Below the pieces are notes generated by a model, which saw only the letters and a list, made by a program, of their open reading frames with translations, searched no databases and was not told the origin of the DNA. The position numbers and the translations under genes were made by a program. A DNA stretch of 64,000 nucleotides from Cacajao melanocephalus (lineage: Eukaryota > Chordata > Mammalia > Primates > Pitheciidae). Where the stretch lies: NCBI GenBank assembly GCA_963573385.1, contig CAUYLG010038269.1, forward strand, positions 1 to 64,000, in the 5' to 3' direction. Of this stretch, positions 51,758 through 62,789 are shown in pieces (the stretch's first letter is position 1; every line of letters starts with the position of its first letter).

Positions 51758-52305
51758 TAAAAAAGCAAGTTCAGCCTCCACTTGCTCTCTTGCTCTCCCA
51801 AACTTTCTTGCCCATCTGCCATGGGATGCCACAGTAAGAAAACCCTCACTAGATGTGGCCTCTTGACCTTGGACTTTCCAGTCTTTATAATTGTAAGTAA
51901 TAAATCTCTATTCTTTACAAATTAAAAAAAAATAGGAGGAAAGACTCAGATAAAATCAACAATGCAAAAGGAGACATTGCAACTGACACCACAGAAATGT
52001 ATACTACACATAAGATACTACTATGAACAATTAGTGCCAATAAATTGGATAACCTAGAAGAAATGGATAAATTCTAGACAGCAACAACCTATCAAGACTT
52101 GGGAATTATAAAGAAATAGAAAATCTGAACAGATCGATAATGAGCAATCAGATTATATCAATAAAAAAAGTCTATCATCAAGAAACACCTAGGATATATT
52201 GGATTCACTGCTGAGTTCTACTAAATAATTTTAAAAAAGAACTAATACCAATGTTTCTCAAAATTTTCCAAAGAAAATTGAAGAGGTGAGAACACTTCCA
52301 AACTC

Positions 52306-52307
<2 letters not shown>

Positions 52308-52352
<45 letters not shown>
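52308..52352. repeat. (TG)n microsatellite
   Basis: About 22 uninterrupted TG/GT units within L1M ORF2, where the family has none. Confidence 0.97.
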
Positions 52353-52354
<2 letters not shown>

Positions 52355-54184
52355 CATTACCCTGATATCAAAGCCAGGTAAGAATACTACATTAAAAGAA
52401 AATTACAGGCCAATATCCTGATGAACAGTGATGCAAAAGACTTTCACAAAATACTAGAAAATAGTATTCAACAGCACACTAAAATAATAATTCATCATGA
52501 TTCAGTGAAATATATCCCTCTCTAGATGCAAGAATAGTTCAACATATACAAATCCATAAATGTGATGCATTACATTAACAGAATGAAAGAAAACCATATG
52601 GTCTTCTCAATGGAAGCACAAAGAGAATTCAACCAACTTCAACATTTTTTTATGATAAAAAATAGTCTCCAGAAATTAGGTACTAAAATAAAGCACCACA
52701 AAACAACAAAAAAGGTCATAAATGCCAACCCCATATTTAGCCAGAGCAATTAAGTAAAAGACAGTATCTCGATAAAAAAGAAAAAATTTAAATTATCTGT
52801 GTTTGCAGCAACATAATTTTATATTTACCAAATCCTTAAGACTACCTAAAAATAGTTAGAACTAATTAGCAAATTTAGTAAAGTTGAAGGATACAAAATC
52901 AACATACAATAATCCAATGTTCCTACAAACTAACAATTATCCAAAGAAAAATATTAAAAAGAATCCTATTTATGACAGGTACAAAGAATAAATTGAGGTA
53001 TAAATTTAAGAATAAATTTAAGCAAGAAGAAAAGATCTATGCACCAAAAGCTATAAAACAGTGATAAAAGAAATTGAAGATAACACAAATAAATGAAAAG
53101 GTATCCTGTGATCATGGATTGGAATAATTAATGTTATTAAAATGTCTATACATCTCAAACTTATCTACAGATTCAATGCAATCTTTATCAAAACTCCAGT
53201 GTCATTGTTCATAGAAATAGAAAAAAAAATCCTAAGATTTGTATGGAGTCACAAAAGATTTCAAATAGTCAAAGCAATCTTGAGCAAAAAGGAAAAAAGC
53301 TGAAGGCTTCATGCTACCTGATTTCAAAATATAACGCAAATCTCTAGTAATCAAAACAATGCCATAGTTGCATGAAAACAGACACATAGACCAACGAAAC
53401 AGAATTGAGAGCACAGAAATAAATCCGTGCATTATGGTCAATTAATTTTCTACAAAAATGCCAAGAACACATAATGGAGAAATGACAGTTTCTTCAAAAA
53501 ATCGTTTTGTGAAAACTGGATATCCATGTGCAGAGGACTTAAAATAGGCCCTTCTCTCAAACCACATAGAAAAATCAATTCAAAATGAGTTAAATACTTA
53601 AAGACCTGAAATTGTAAAACTACTGTAAGAAAAGTTCTACAACATTGATCTGGGCAATAATTTTTAGGGTATGACTCCGAAAGTACAGGCAACAAATTCA
53701 AAAATAGACATATGAATTACATTGAAATAAAAATCTTCTCTACAGCCAAGGAAACCTTCAACAGAGTAAAAATATAACTTACAAAATGGGAGAATATATT
53801 TGCCAACTATATATACGAAAGGTTAATATCAAAATATAAAAGGAACTAAAACAACTCAATAGTAAAAAAAAAAATAATGTTCATATAGACTGATAGACAT
53901 TTCTCCAAAGAAGACATACAAATGGCCAGCAGGTATAGGAAAAAAAAATGCATTACTATCAGGGACATGCAAATTAAAACTGTATTGAGATATCATCTCA
54001 CATTTGTTAGAATGGCTTTTATCAAAAAGACAAAGGACACATATTGTTGAACATGTAGAAAAAATGGAGCCCTCTTACACTGTTAATGGGAATGTAAATT
54101 ACTAATGCCACTATGGAAAACAGCATGGATATTCTTCATAAAATTAAATATAGAACTTGTCATATGATGCAGCTAACCCACTAC

Positions 54185-54479
54185 TCAAGACTGGATAATT
54201 TTCCACATGGCTGGGAAGGCTTCAGGAAACTTACAATCATGGCAAAAGTCACCTCTTTACAGGGTGGCAGAGAGAGAAGAATAATTGCTGAGTGAAGGGA
54301 GAAGCCTCTTATAAAACCATTAGTTCTCACGAGAACTTAATCACTATTAAGAGAATAGCATGGAGGAAACTGCCCTCCTTATTCAACTACCTCCCACGGG
54401 GTCCCTCTTACCACATGTTGGAATTATGGGAACTACAATTCAAGATGAAATTTGGGTGGGGACACAGCCAATACATATA
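54185..54479 (-). mobile_element. MaLR 3' LTR (antisense), truncated
   Basis: Antisense LTR starting abruptly at 'caagactggataattt' because its first ~40 bases are missing where it meets the L1M, with a further ~32-base deletion before 'ccacatggctgggaaggc'. It ends 'gacacagccaatacatata' next to the internal region. Confidence 0.88.
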
Positions 54480-55940
54480 ATTCCACCCTTGGCCCCTCCC
54501 AAATCTCATGTCCTTATATTTCAAAACACAAACATGCCTTTCCCCAGCATTAAGTCAAAAGTCCAAGTCCAAAGTTTCATCTGAGACAGGGCAAGTTCCT
54601 TCTGCCAATGAGTCTGTAAAATCAATACCAAGTTAGTTACTTCCTAGATACAAACGGGGTACAGGAATTGAGTAAATTCAAATGAGAGAAATTGGCAAAA
54701 ACAAAGGGGCTATAGGCCCCATGCAAGTTCAAAATCCAATCGGGCAGTCATTAAACCTTAAAGTTCCAAAATGATCTCCTTTGACTCCCAGTCTCACATT
54801 CAGGTAACACTGATGCAAGAGGTGAGTTACTGTAGCTTTGGACAGCTCTGTCCCTGTGACTTTGCAAGGTACAGCCCCCTGCCCCAGCTGCTTTCATGGC
54901 TGGCATGCAGTATTTGCAGCTTTTCCAGGTACATAATCCATGCTGTTAGTGAATCTACTGGTAATTCTGGGGTGTGAAGGATGGTGGCCCTCTTCACACA
55001 GCTCCACTAAACAATGTGGGGGCTCCAACTTCACATTTCCCTTCCACATTTCCCTAGCAGAACTTCTCCATGAGGGCTCTGTACCTGCAGTAGACATCCA
55101 GTCATTCTCATACATCCTCTGAAATCTAACCTTTCCAAACCTATATTCTTGTCTTCTGCACACCCACAGGACTAATATCACATGGAAGTTGTCAAGGCTT
55201 GGAGCTTGTGCACTCTGAAGCAATGTCCTGAGCCACACCTTGACCCCTTTATCCATGGCTGGGGCAGCTGGAACACAGTCCCAGGCTGCATGCCGTAGTG
55301 TGGTATTGAAGGCAGCCCAGGAAACCAATTTTCCCTCCTAGTCCTCTGGGCCTGTGATTAGACAGATGCTGCAAACGTCTCTTACATGCCCTGAAGACAT
55401 TTTCCCTATTGTCTTGGTGATTAACATTTGGCTCCTCATTATTTACTCAAATTTCCTTAGCTAATTTGAATTTCTCTCCAGAAATGGAATTTTCTTTTCT
55501 GTCACATTTTCAGGCTGCAAAATTTCCAAACTTTTATGTTCTTCCTCCTCTTGAAAGCTTTGCTGCTTAAAAATTTATTCTGCCAGATACCCTAAATCAC
55601 CTCTCTCAAGTTTAAAGTTCTACAGATCTCTTCTAGGGCAGGGGCAAAATGCCGCCAGTCACTTGCATAGCAAGAGTGACCTTTACTCCAGTTTCCAACA
55701 AGTTTCTCTTCTCTATCTGAGACCCCCTCAGCCTGGACTTCATTGTTCTTATCACTATTGGCATTTTGGTCAAAGTCATTCAACAAATATTTAGGAAGTT
55801 CCAAACTTTCCCACATTTTCCTATCTTCTTTTGAGCCATCTGAACTGTTCCAGCTACAGCATGTTACCCAGTTCCAAAGTTGCTTCCACATCTTTAGGCA
55901 TCTTTACAGCAGCACCCCACTCTCTGTGGTAGCAATTGAC
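54480..55940 (-). mobile_element. MaLR internal region (MST/THE1-type)
   Basis: Contiguous antisense internal region of about 1.46 kb, from 'attccacccttggcccctcc' to the primer-binding-site side ('ggtagcaattgac'). It aligns by eye with both copies at 26.4-28.2 kb and shows the order that they break. A 99-codon minus ORF (55592-55891) near the 5' leader and a 144-codon one (54894-55328) survive as remnants of an old reading frame. I do not assign them a retroviral function. Confidence 0.88.
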
Positions 55941-56250
55941 TGTATTAATCTTTTCTCACACTGCTTTGAAAAAGAATCCAAGACTGGATACTTTATAAAG
56001 GAAAGAGGTTTAATTGACTCACAATTTCAAATGGCTAGGGAGGCTGCAGGAAACTTACAATCATGGTGAAAAGGGAAACAAACATGTCCTTCTTCACATG
56101 GTGGCAGGAAGAAGAGTGAGAGCTGAGCAAAGGGGGAAGCTTCTTACAAAACCATCAGATCACATGAGATCTTACTATCACGAGAATAACTTTGGGGGGA
56201 CTACCCCAATAATTTAATTACCTCACACTGGGTCCTTCCCACATGTGGGG
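55941..56250 (-). mobile_element. MaLR 5' LTR (antisense), truncated
   Basis: Antisense LTR from 'tgtattaatcttttctcaca' to 'gggtccttcccacatgtggg'. The last ~60 bases of the family LTR (the 'gatttgggtggggacacag' part) are missing, so the provirus is truncated on both outer sides. Confidence 0.88.
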
Positions 56251-57029
56251 ATGGAGCAAAGAAAGTGCTCCTTTATAAAAATTAATTATCATAATTTTTA
56301 ATTATCCTATTGAAGTTTAAAAACATAAAAAAACAAAATTTAATCTTAATTATTGTCAGAGTTTAGAAGACTTAGATTTGTATTTGCATTTAAATGTATT
56401 CCATTAGTCTTGGTTATTTGTAACATCTGTAATTGACCACCATATGGAAGTTTTTTGAAGTCTATATTTTAGAATAAGAGTTTAGAGTTTAATATCTGTT
56501 AAACTGTTTTTAATATGTTTAGATTTAATTGGCTGTAACAAAATGAACAACACAGTTTAGTCAGAAAAAATGTCTATCAGTCATATTATAGAATACTTGT
56601 TACTTAATTGTACACTTAGATCATGGTAAATCAGTTATATTACAATAATTCCTTCATCCCTTTATGAAAGTAGATGGTCACAAATATTTAAAAATTATTT
56701 GAGAGTCAACTATATTTACATAAGGCTTTTTAATTATGTATTTAATGATTTATACCCATAGTATGTGTTTTATTACTATTATCTTTATCTTAAAACTGAA
56801 GCAACTTAGGAATCAAAAACAAATAAGTAAAACATACACAAAAAGAGGAGCACTTGCAGAATGTGAGAATATGGAAGGCATAAAGAAGAGAATCTACATT
56901 TTCAATCGCTAGTTTTGGTTTGGGTTTCTATAGAATTTCTGAAGTCTGTCTCTAGGAGAGAGTCAGTTATTGCCCAATTGAATGAGTTCTGAATCTATAA
57001 TCAAAAGCCCACTTACGTACAGTTTGAAA
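56251..57029. other. No confident feature
   Basis: Very AT-rich. 56700-56830 has weak plus-strand MIR resemblance, too weak to call. Confidence 0.4.
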
Positions 57030-57185
57030 AGCCAGGACAATTTATCTATCATCTCTGATCCTCAGTTTCTTCTTTAATAAAATTAAGATGAACTTGAATA
57101 TATAACTCTTACATGCTTTGATTTAGAAAAATGATGAAAGTATCCTTTAAAAGATGAAGTACCATGCAATTTCTAGACACTATAT
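57030..57185 (-). mobile_element. MIR SINE (antisense), diverged
   Basis: 'tctctgatcctcagtttctt', 'ctttaataaaattaagatga' and later 'atgatgaaagtatcctttaa' follow the antisense MIR order. Confidence 0.55.
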
Positions 57186-57856
57186 AAACATTAAAAGATT
57201 TTATGATCTCAGTACTCTCATTTTCGTTCCCTAAATATTCCTCCAATCTTAATTATCTGTTAAATTTGTCACTATTTTAAATAATTCCACAATTAACATT
57301 AGTTTATATCTTGACAATCTACTTATCATTCAACAGGTTTGGATTCAGCATTTATTATTATTCTATTTAAAGGAAACTGATGGAAATATAAGCATGTTTG
57401 ACAACCTCAATTTCTCTGTCAGGACTTTGTATTGATGCTCAGGGTCAGTAGCCTTAAAGATTTCATACTGTTTTGTTAATTTTTTTCTAAAGTACATTTT
57501 TGTTTAATACCAAGTGTATATGCAAAAGTAGACTGGGCTGAGGAGAGTGGGAGGGCACACTTTTATTGTTTTGTTTGTTTGTTTTTTTAGTAGTTCAAGC
57601 CAAAATAGTAGGTGATGCAATTTTATTTAATGTATTCTACAAAGGTCATCATGATTATAGGTTGAAACAACATTTATACTCTTCCAATGATTGTTTTATC
57701 TAATTATGTTATATATGAAGCAAATTAAAGTCAGCTAGTAATTGATTATGTACATATATACAAGGAAACCACATTTAAACCAAATGTTTCATACTCTTCC
57801 ATATTATACATGAAGTTTTTCCTTAAACATTAAAAATGATGCTTATAAAGTCTACA
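57186..57856. other. No identifiable feature
   Basis: AT-rich, with a GTTT-rich patch (57566-57590). No recognised repeat or gene. Confidence 0.5.
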
Positions 57857-59535
57857 ATTATAATTGGACACTTCAACAATACTCTCTCAACCACTAACAG
57901 AACAACTAGACAGAAAATTAAGGAGGATATAGAAAACTTAACATCATCAACCAGAGGGATCTAATTAGCATTTATAAAATTATTCAAACAATAGAAAAAT
58001 TGATGTACAGGATTATTTTAAAATTTATATAGAAAGGCAAACAAAGTAGAAAACTAAAACAAATTTGAGAAAGAATAAAGTAGAAAAAAATCAGGCTACC
58101 TGATTTGAAGATTGATTATATAAATCCAGCAATTAAGACTGTTTAGCATTGGTGAAGTGACAGATATGTGGATCAATAGATCCATCCACGTACACCTTAC
58201 TAATGTATGACAAGCATGTAAAAGAAATTTAATGAAGACAACCTTTCCAACAAATGGTGTTGGAGCAAATCGACATCCATAGCAATTTTAAAAGTCCCAT
58301 ACTTAAGCATAAATTAACACAAAATGGATAAAAGGGTTTTAAACATAAAGTACAAAACTATATAACTCAGAAAATACATAAGAGAAAATCTTGGGAATCA
58401 AAGTCTGAGGAAAGATATTCTTAAATATGACACCAAAGCATAATACATAAAATAAAAATAATTGATAAATTAGACCTCAGCAAAATTTTTGAAGCATGGA
58501 AGACCCTGCTTCAGGAATGAACAAACAAGCTACACAGAGAGATAAAAAAATTTGTAAAACACATATCTGACAAAGGAATTGTATCAAATATGTGAGGGCT
58601 CTAAAACCTCAGCAGTATAAAATCAAACTGTCTACTGGGGAAACAGGCAAGACATAAACATATATTTCACCAAAAAAGGATGTACAGATGTCAAAGAAGT
58701 TTATTAAAAGGTCATCATTAGTCATTAGGGAAATGCAAATCAAAATTGCATTAAGTAAACACTATTCATATATCACAATGGCTAAATCAAACATACACAC
58801 AAAAAGAAAAAACAGTGAAAATACCAAGTGCTGGCTAGAAAGCAGAGGAACCAGGTCACTTATATAGTGCTTGTGGGAGTATGAAGTGATAAAGCACTTC
58901 AGAAAAAGCTTCTCAGATTTTTACAAAACAAAACACATAGCTCTCATATGACCCTGCAATTGTACTCCTGGGCACTTGTCCCAAAGAAATAAAAACATAT
59001 GTCCACACAGCACCTGCACATGAATGTTTATAGCAGCTTTATTTGCAATAGCCCAAACCTGTAAACAACCCACAGGTACTTCAGTGGAGGAATGGTTAAA
59101 CAAACTGTGGTACTTCCACTACTTACTGATAAAAGGAATAAATTGTTGATCAATGCAACAACTTGGATGAGTCTCCAGATAGTTATGTGGAGTGAAAACT
59201 ACCCATCCCTAAAGGTTACACACTGTATGCTTCTATTTATATAATGTTTGATGTGACAAAGTTATAGAAATGGAGAACACATTACTGGTTGCCGGGGATC
59301 AAGAAGTGAATAAAGATGAGAAGGAAATCAGTGTTGCTCTAAAAGAGCAAACTGAGAGATTCTTGTGCCAATGAAAATGTTCTGTATTTAACTGTATCAC
59401 CTCTGGTATTGCGATATTATACTACAGTCTTGCAAGATGCTAGCATTGGGAAAAAATGAATAAACAGTAGGTGGGATCTTTCTGTGTTGTTTATTCCTAC
59501 TTCATGTGAACCTAAGATTTTCTCAAAATAGTATT
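57857..59535 (+). mobile_element. L1M, internally deleted
   Basis: Plus-strand old L1. The first ~115 bases are from the endonuclease part of ORF2 ('tggacacttcaacaatactc', 'aactagacagaaaattaagg'). At about 57975-58005 it switches to the late RT region ('tttaaaatttatatagaaag', 'tcaggctacctgatttgaag'), so well over a kilobase is missing. It then continues through the C-terminal part ('gtcattagggaaatgcaaat', 'tgtccacacagcacctgcac') and 3'UTR ('ggttgccggggatcaagaag') to about 59535. Confidence 0.85.
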
Positions 59536-60309
59536 TTTTTTTCTCAAAAGTTTACAATTTTCTAAAAAGTTTAATATAAAATAGGTAATGCTCCTAGAAT
59601 TGTTGTATCTGACAGATGTATTGGATGTATTGGCTTACTCTACATTAGTTTGACAAGTTAAACAACTTTAAAACACTAAATTTAATGAACTATTAAAATT
59701 TAGAAAACCAATATATGGTTGCTACTCTTGGTCCAGGTGGTTGAACTTAGAATTGTGATTATTTCTGTTACTAGAAGTAATGGTAGTTTATCATTTTTGT
59801 TGTACAATCCTGCATTGACTAAGATTGATAATGGGAAAACGTCCACCTGTTTTAATTTAAACAAGAATCACTGCCATTTGAAATAGTCTATTTTTCTTTA
59901 TATTCTATCTCAATGATTCTGCTGCTTAGAAGGAATAAAATTTTGATGTAATCTCTATGCTTTTTGGTCTAGTGTGAACTCATGCAGTTGCTCAACAAGA
60001 TTTCTGATACATTGAAACTACAGAACAACTCCAGCTGGCCTACTCCTGTGGTTTTTAAATAAGATTGCTATTTATTACTAGTTTTCTCACCAGGCTAAAA
60101 AAAAAAAAACTCAATGCATTTAAATAAAGTTGATTTTTGTATTGCATCTCTAAAAAACAAGAAATAATATATTCCTAAGGGAAAATGTTGCACACACACA
60201 TTTATAAACATACACACATTAAAAAATATTTAACGAGAACATTTCGGGGAACAATATAGTTAATTTATAAATAGAATTGGTTATCTGTATTTAACTGTAT
60301 TTAATAAAA
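59536..60309. other. No identifiable feature
   Basis: AT-rich unique-looking DNA with an A-run (60098-60110). Confidence 0.5.
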
Positions 60310-60490
60310 ATTAAATAACATTTAGTAACATACTCAAAATCAAATTGTGTTCAGTAGTTCACACATATTATCTTTCTTCTATATCAATTTTTCAATGTGA
60401 GAATCCTTATCTTTATTTTAGAGATATAAAATAAATTTTGAGAGGTTAAAAGACACTTGCTCAAGGTAGCATTGTTGGTTGTAATATAAA
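60310..60490 (+). mobile_element. MIR SINE, diverged
   Basis: 'ttattttagagatataaaataa', 'ttttgagaggttaaaagaca', 'cttgctcaaggtagca' follow the plus-strand MIR core; the head is poorly preserved. Confidence 0.6.
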
Positions 60491-60605
60491 TAATCACAAA
60501 ATTTCTGATAAATCAGCATGTATCACGGTTATAAGTATTTCAGTGGTTTTCTTTTTTTTTTCCCCCAATTACCAAAAAAGGCCCATTGGGCTGCTGATTA
60601 GTATT

Positions 60606-61015
60606 TTTTTAAATGTATATTTTATTGTGTTTTAAGTTTTGGGATACATGGGAAGAACATGCAAGATTGTTGCGTAGGTACATACATGGCAATTTGGTTT
60701 GCTGCCTTCCTCCCCCTCACCTATATCTGACATTTCTCCCTATGTTATCCCTCCCCAACTCTCTACCCCTCCACTGTCCCTCCTCTAGTTCCCCCCAACA
60801 GACCCCCCAGTGTGTGTTGCTCCCCTCCCTGTGCCCGTGTTCTCATTGTTCAACACCCACCTATGAGTGAGAACATGTGGTGTCTGATTTTCTATTCTTG
60901 TGTCATTTTGCTGCGAATGATGGTTTCCAGGTTCATCTATGGCCCTACAAAGGACACAAGCTCATCGTTTTTTATGGCTGCACAGTATTCCATGGTGCAT
61001 ATGTGCCACATTTTC
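60606..61015 (-). mobile_element. L1 3' end, primate-type (antisense)
   Basis: Antisense L1 3'UTR and last ORF2 part. T-rich start (60601-60640), 'catgcaagattgttgcgtag', 'ctgacatttctccctatgtt', 'atccctccccaac', the C-rich run (60770-60830), 'cacctatgagtgagaacatg', and 'atggctgcacagtattccat'. 5'-truncated at about 61015. Same 3'UTR variant as the 1-1160 element, opposite strand. Confidence 0.93.
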
Positions 61016-61017
61016 AG

Positions 61018-61185
61018 CTGTTTTCATTTAAATACTCAAAACAATCTTGTATGATAAAAGCTATTATTATATAAATTTAACAGACAAGAAACAAAAAGTA
61101 ACTTGTATGTGATCCTGCAGTTGGTGTGTGAAATGTCAGGATATGATCCAGATAGCCAAACTCTCCACTCACTTCATCAATATTT
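61018..61185 (+). mobile_element. MIR SINE
   Basis: 'tcatttaaatactcaaaaca', 'atcttgtatgataaaagcta', 'ttatataaatttaacagaca', 'gcagttggtgtgtgaaatgt' follow the plus-strand MIR order. It starts just where the L1 ends, so the L1 may have inserted into this MIR. Confidence 0.7.
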
Positions 61186-61258
61186 TCTGCTAAAGAATGG
61201 CAAATCCAGAAATCAGCAATCAGCTTCTCCTTGTTTAGGCAAAGATAAATTCACATCT

Positions 61259-61259
<1 letters not shown>

Positions 61260-61306
<47 letters not shown>
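61260..61306. repeat. (CA)n microsatellite
   Basis: About 23 uninterrupted AC units. Confidence 0.97.
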
Positions 61307-61308
<2 letters not shown>

Positions 61309-61471
61309 TGTTCATCTAAAGACATACTCACACACATTTGGAAAGAGTAATTTGTGTGCTCATCTCATTTCTAACATGCCCGTGATATAGCATTATATCT
61401 TAAAAATGTGCATGTCCATGAGTGGAAAAAAACTGAATTTTAATTTTTAACATAAATATTGGTATTACAAT

Positions 61472-61888
61472 TGTCTTAGTCATTGTGGGCTGCTGTAATA
61501 AAATTCCACGGACTAGATGGCTTAAGGAACAGAAATGTGTTTCTCACATCTCTGGAAACCAGGAAGTTCAAGATTAAGGTACCAACAAGGTGGGATTCAT
61601 TCTGAGGGCTTTTCTCGGGGTTTTTTTGGAGCAAACTTTTTGTTTTATCTTCACATGACCTCTTCTTCATATGTGTGTGGTCAGAGAGAGAGAGAGAGAG
61701 AGAGCAAGCTCCCTGTATCTCTCCTTATAAGGGCACTAAATTTCACCACGAGGGCCCCAGTCTCATGACCTCATCTAACCTTAATTACTTTCTAAATCCC
61801 CACCTACAATTACCAACACCTTGAAGGTTAGAGTTTCAACATAGAAATTTTGGGTGGGTGTGGAAAGGGCACAAACTTTCAGTCCATA
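61472..61888 (-). mobile_element. MLT1-type LTR (MaLR), antisense
   Basis: Antisense solitary LTR: 'tgtcttagtcattgtgggct', 'caggaagttcaagattaagg', 'tgtatctctccttataaggg', 'gtctcatgacctcatctaac', 'ttggaaggttagagtttcaa'-like part (61823-61840) and 'actttcagtccataa'. An (AG)n tract of about 11 units at 61683-61704 expands a GA-rich spot of the family. Confidence 0.82.
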
Positions 61889-62789
61889 AAAATAGTTTAT
61901 TCTTACTGGTGTGAGAACTACACAAAAGACTAAAATACGTACAAACTTAAAAACTATTAAAATAGTATTTCTCTAAATTCTTCCTAAGTTTTTCTCTTTA
62001 ATAAAACAAAACACATAGGCTCCAGATAAAAATAATATGGAATTGCATTAATATACATTAAGCTTCAGAAAAATATTACTCACTTGAAAATGAAAATTAT
62101 AAAATATCTCAAACAGAAAATGTTTGTTTCCAGATATGATGGAGCAATGCCATCTCAATGAACAATTTTTAAAATTTGAAAACATTAACAATTTGAAAAA
62201 TGTATCAAATAATATGGTTTTCCTACATTTGACTACAGGCAGCTCAGGACTCTTATCCCTGACAGAAAGAAAACAAAGAATGGGATCCATATAATTGTAC
62301 CAGCTTCTTGATTATATGCAATCTCTAGGACACAGAACAGGCATAGGACTAACTGACCCAGACATTCTTGCTGAAGAGATAGAGGAGCCATAATTCAGAG
62401 AGTCTTATGTGTCTTACAGGAGAAAGCTTCAGAGAGAGAGAGCTACAGATATAGGCAGAGGAATCCCTGTGATAGGCTACATATTCATTTGAACACATTT
62501 GAGAAAAAGATATAAGAGGCCAGAGAAATAACCACCAGAAAGGAGTAATCTATTCCCAGAGCTCATAGAGAGATGGGAGGAGTGTGTGTGTCCACAAGGC
62601 AGAGTGGAAAATTTTCATAATACACAGAATATCAGGTATAATTCTCAGAAAAGCCTTAGCAATGCGGCTAAATTAACCCTGGACTAAATTATGCTCTGGG
62701 CCCATCCTACGAAACTTTAAACCAAGAATTAAAAAGACTCAGCTGATTCCAAGTAATTTAACTGTGTGCCCCATCAAAATATAAAGCTA
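61889..62789. other. No identifiable feature
   Basis: AT-rich unique-looking interval. Purine-rich patches at 62424-62440. No gene supported. Confidence 0.5.

Larger units (their letters stand above)
51315..51922 (+). mobile_element. MaLR-type LTR inserted in L1M, itself interrupted
   Basis: LTR beginning 'tgctatggtgtgtttttgtc' with 'ttaggaggtgggagcc', 'ggtgattaagtcat' and, after two insertions, 'tgccatgggatgccacagta', 'cctcactagatgtggcctct', 'tgaccttggactttccagtc', 'aataaatctctattctttac'. Parts at 51413-51581 and 51638-51757 are foreign. The 3' end of the LTR is cut off before its terminus. I assign it to the MaLR group by eye, without subfamily. Confidence 0.7.
50100..54184 (+). pseudogene. 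L1M ORF2 relic
   Basis: Degenerate ORF2. The endonuclease region still reads 'IMIKGSMFQEDITILN' at about 50468-50515, within the open piece 50447-50653. In the RT core, the place of the two catalytic aspartates of the Phe-Ala-Asp-Asp box reads Phe-Ala-Ala-Thr followed by a stop (52802-52816), so the enzyme is dead even apart from the many stops and insertions. The C-terminal part at 53930-54184 is recognisable ('aatggccagcaggtatagg', 'tgttaatgggaatgtaaatt'). Confidence 0.85.

Noticed and set aside
61103..61390. 95-codon ORF with a Thr-His run
   Set aside because: Product of the (CA)n tract; flanks are a MIR and unique DNA without coding features.
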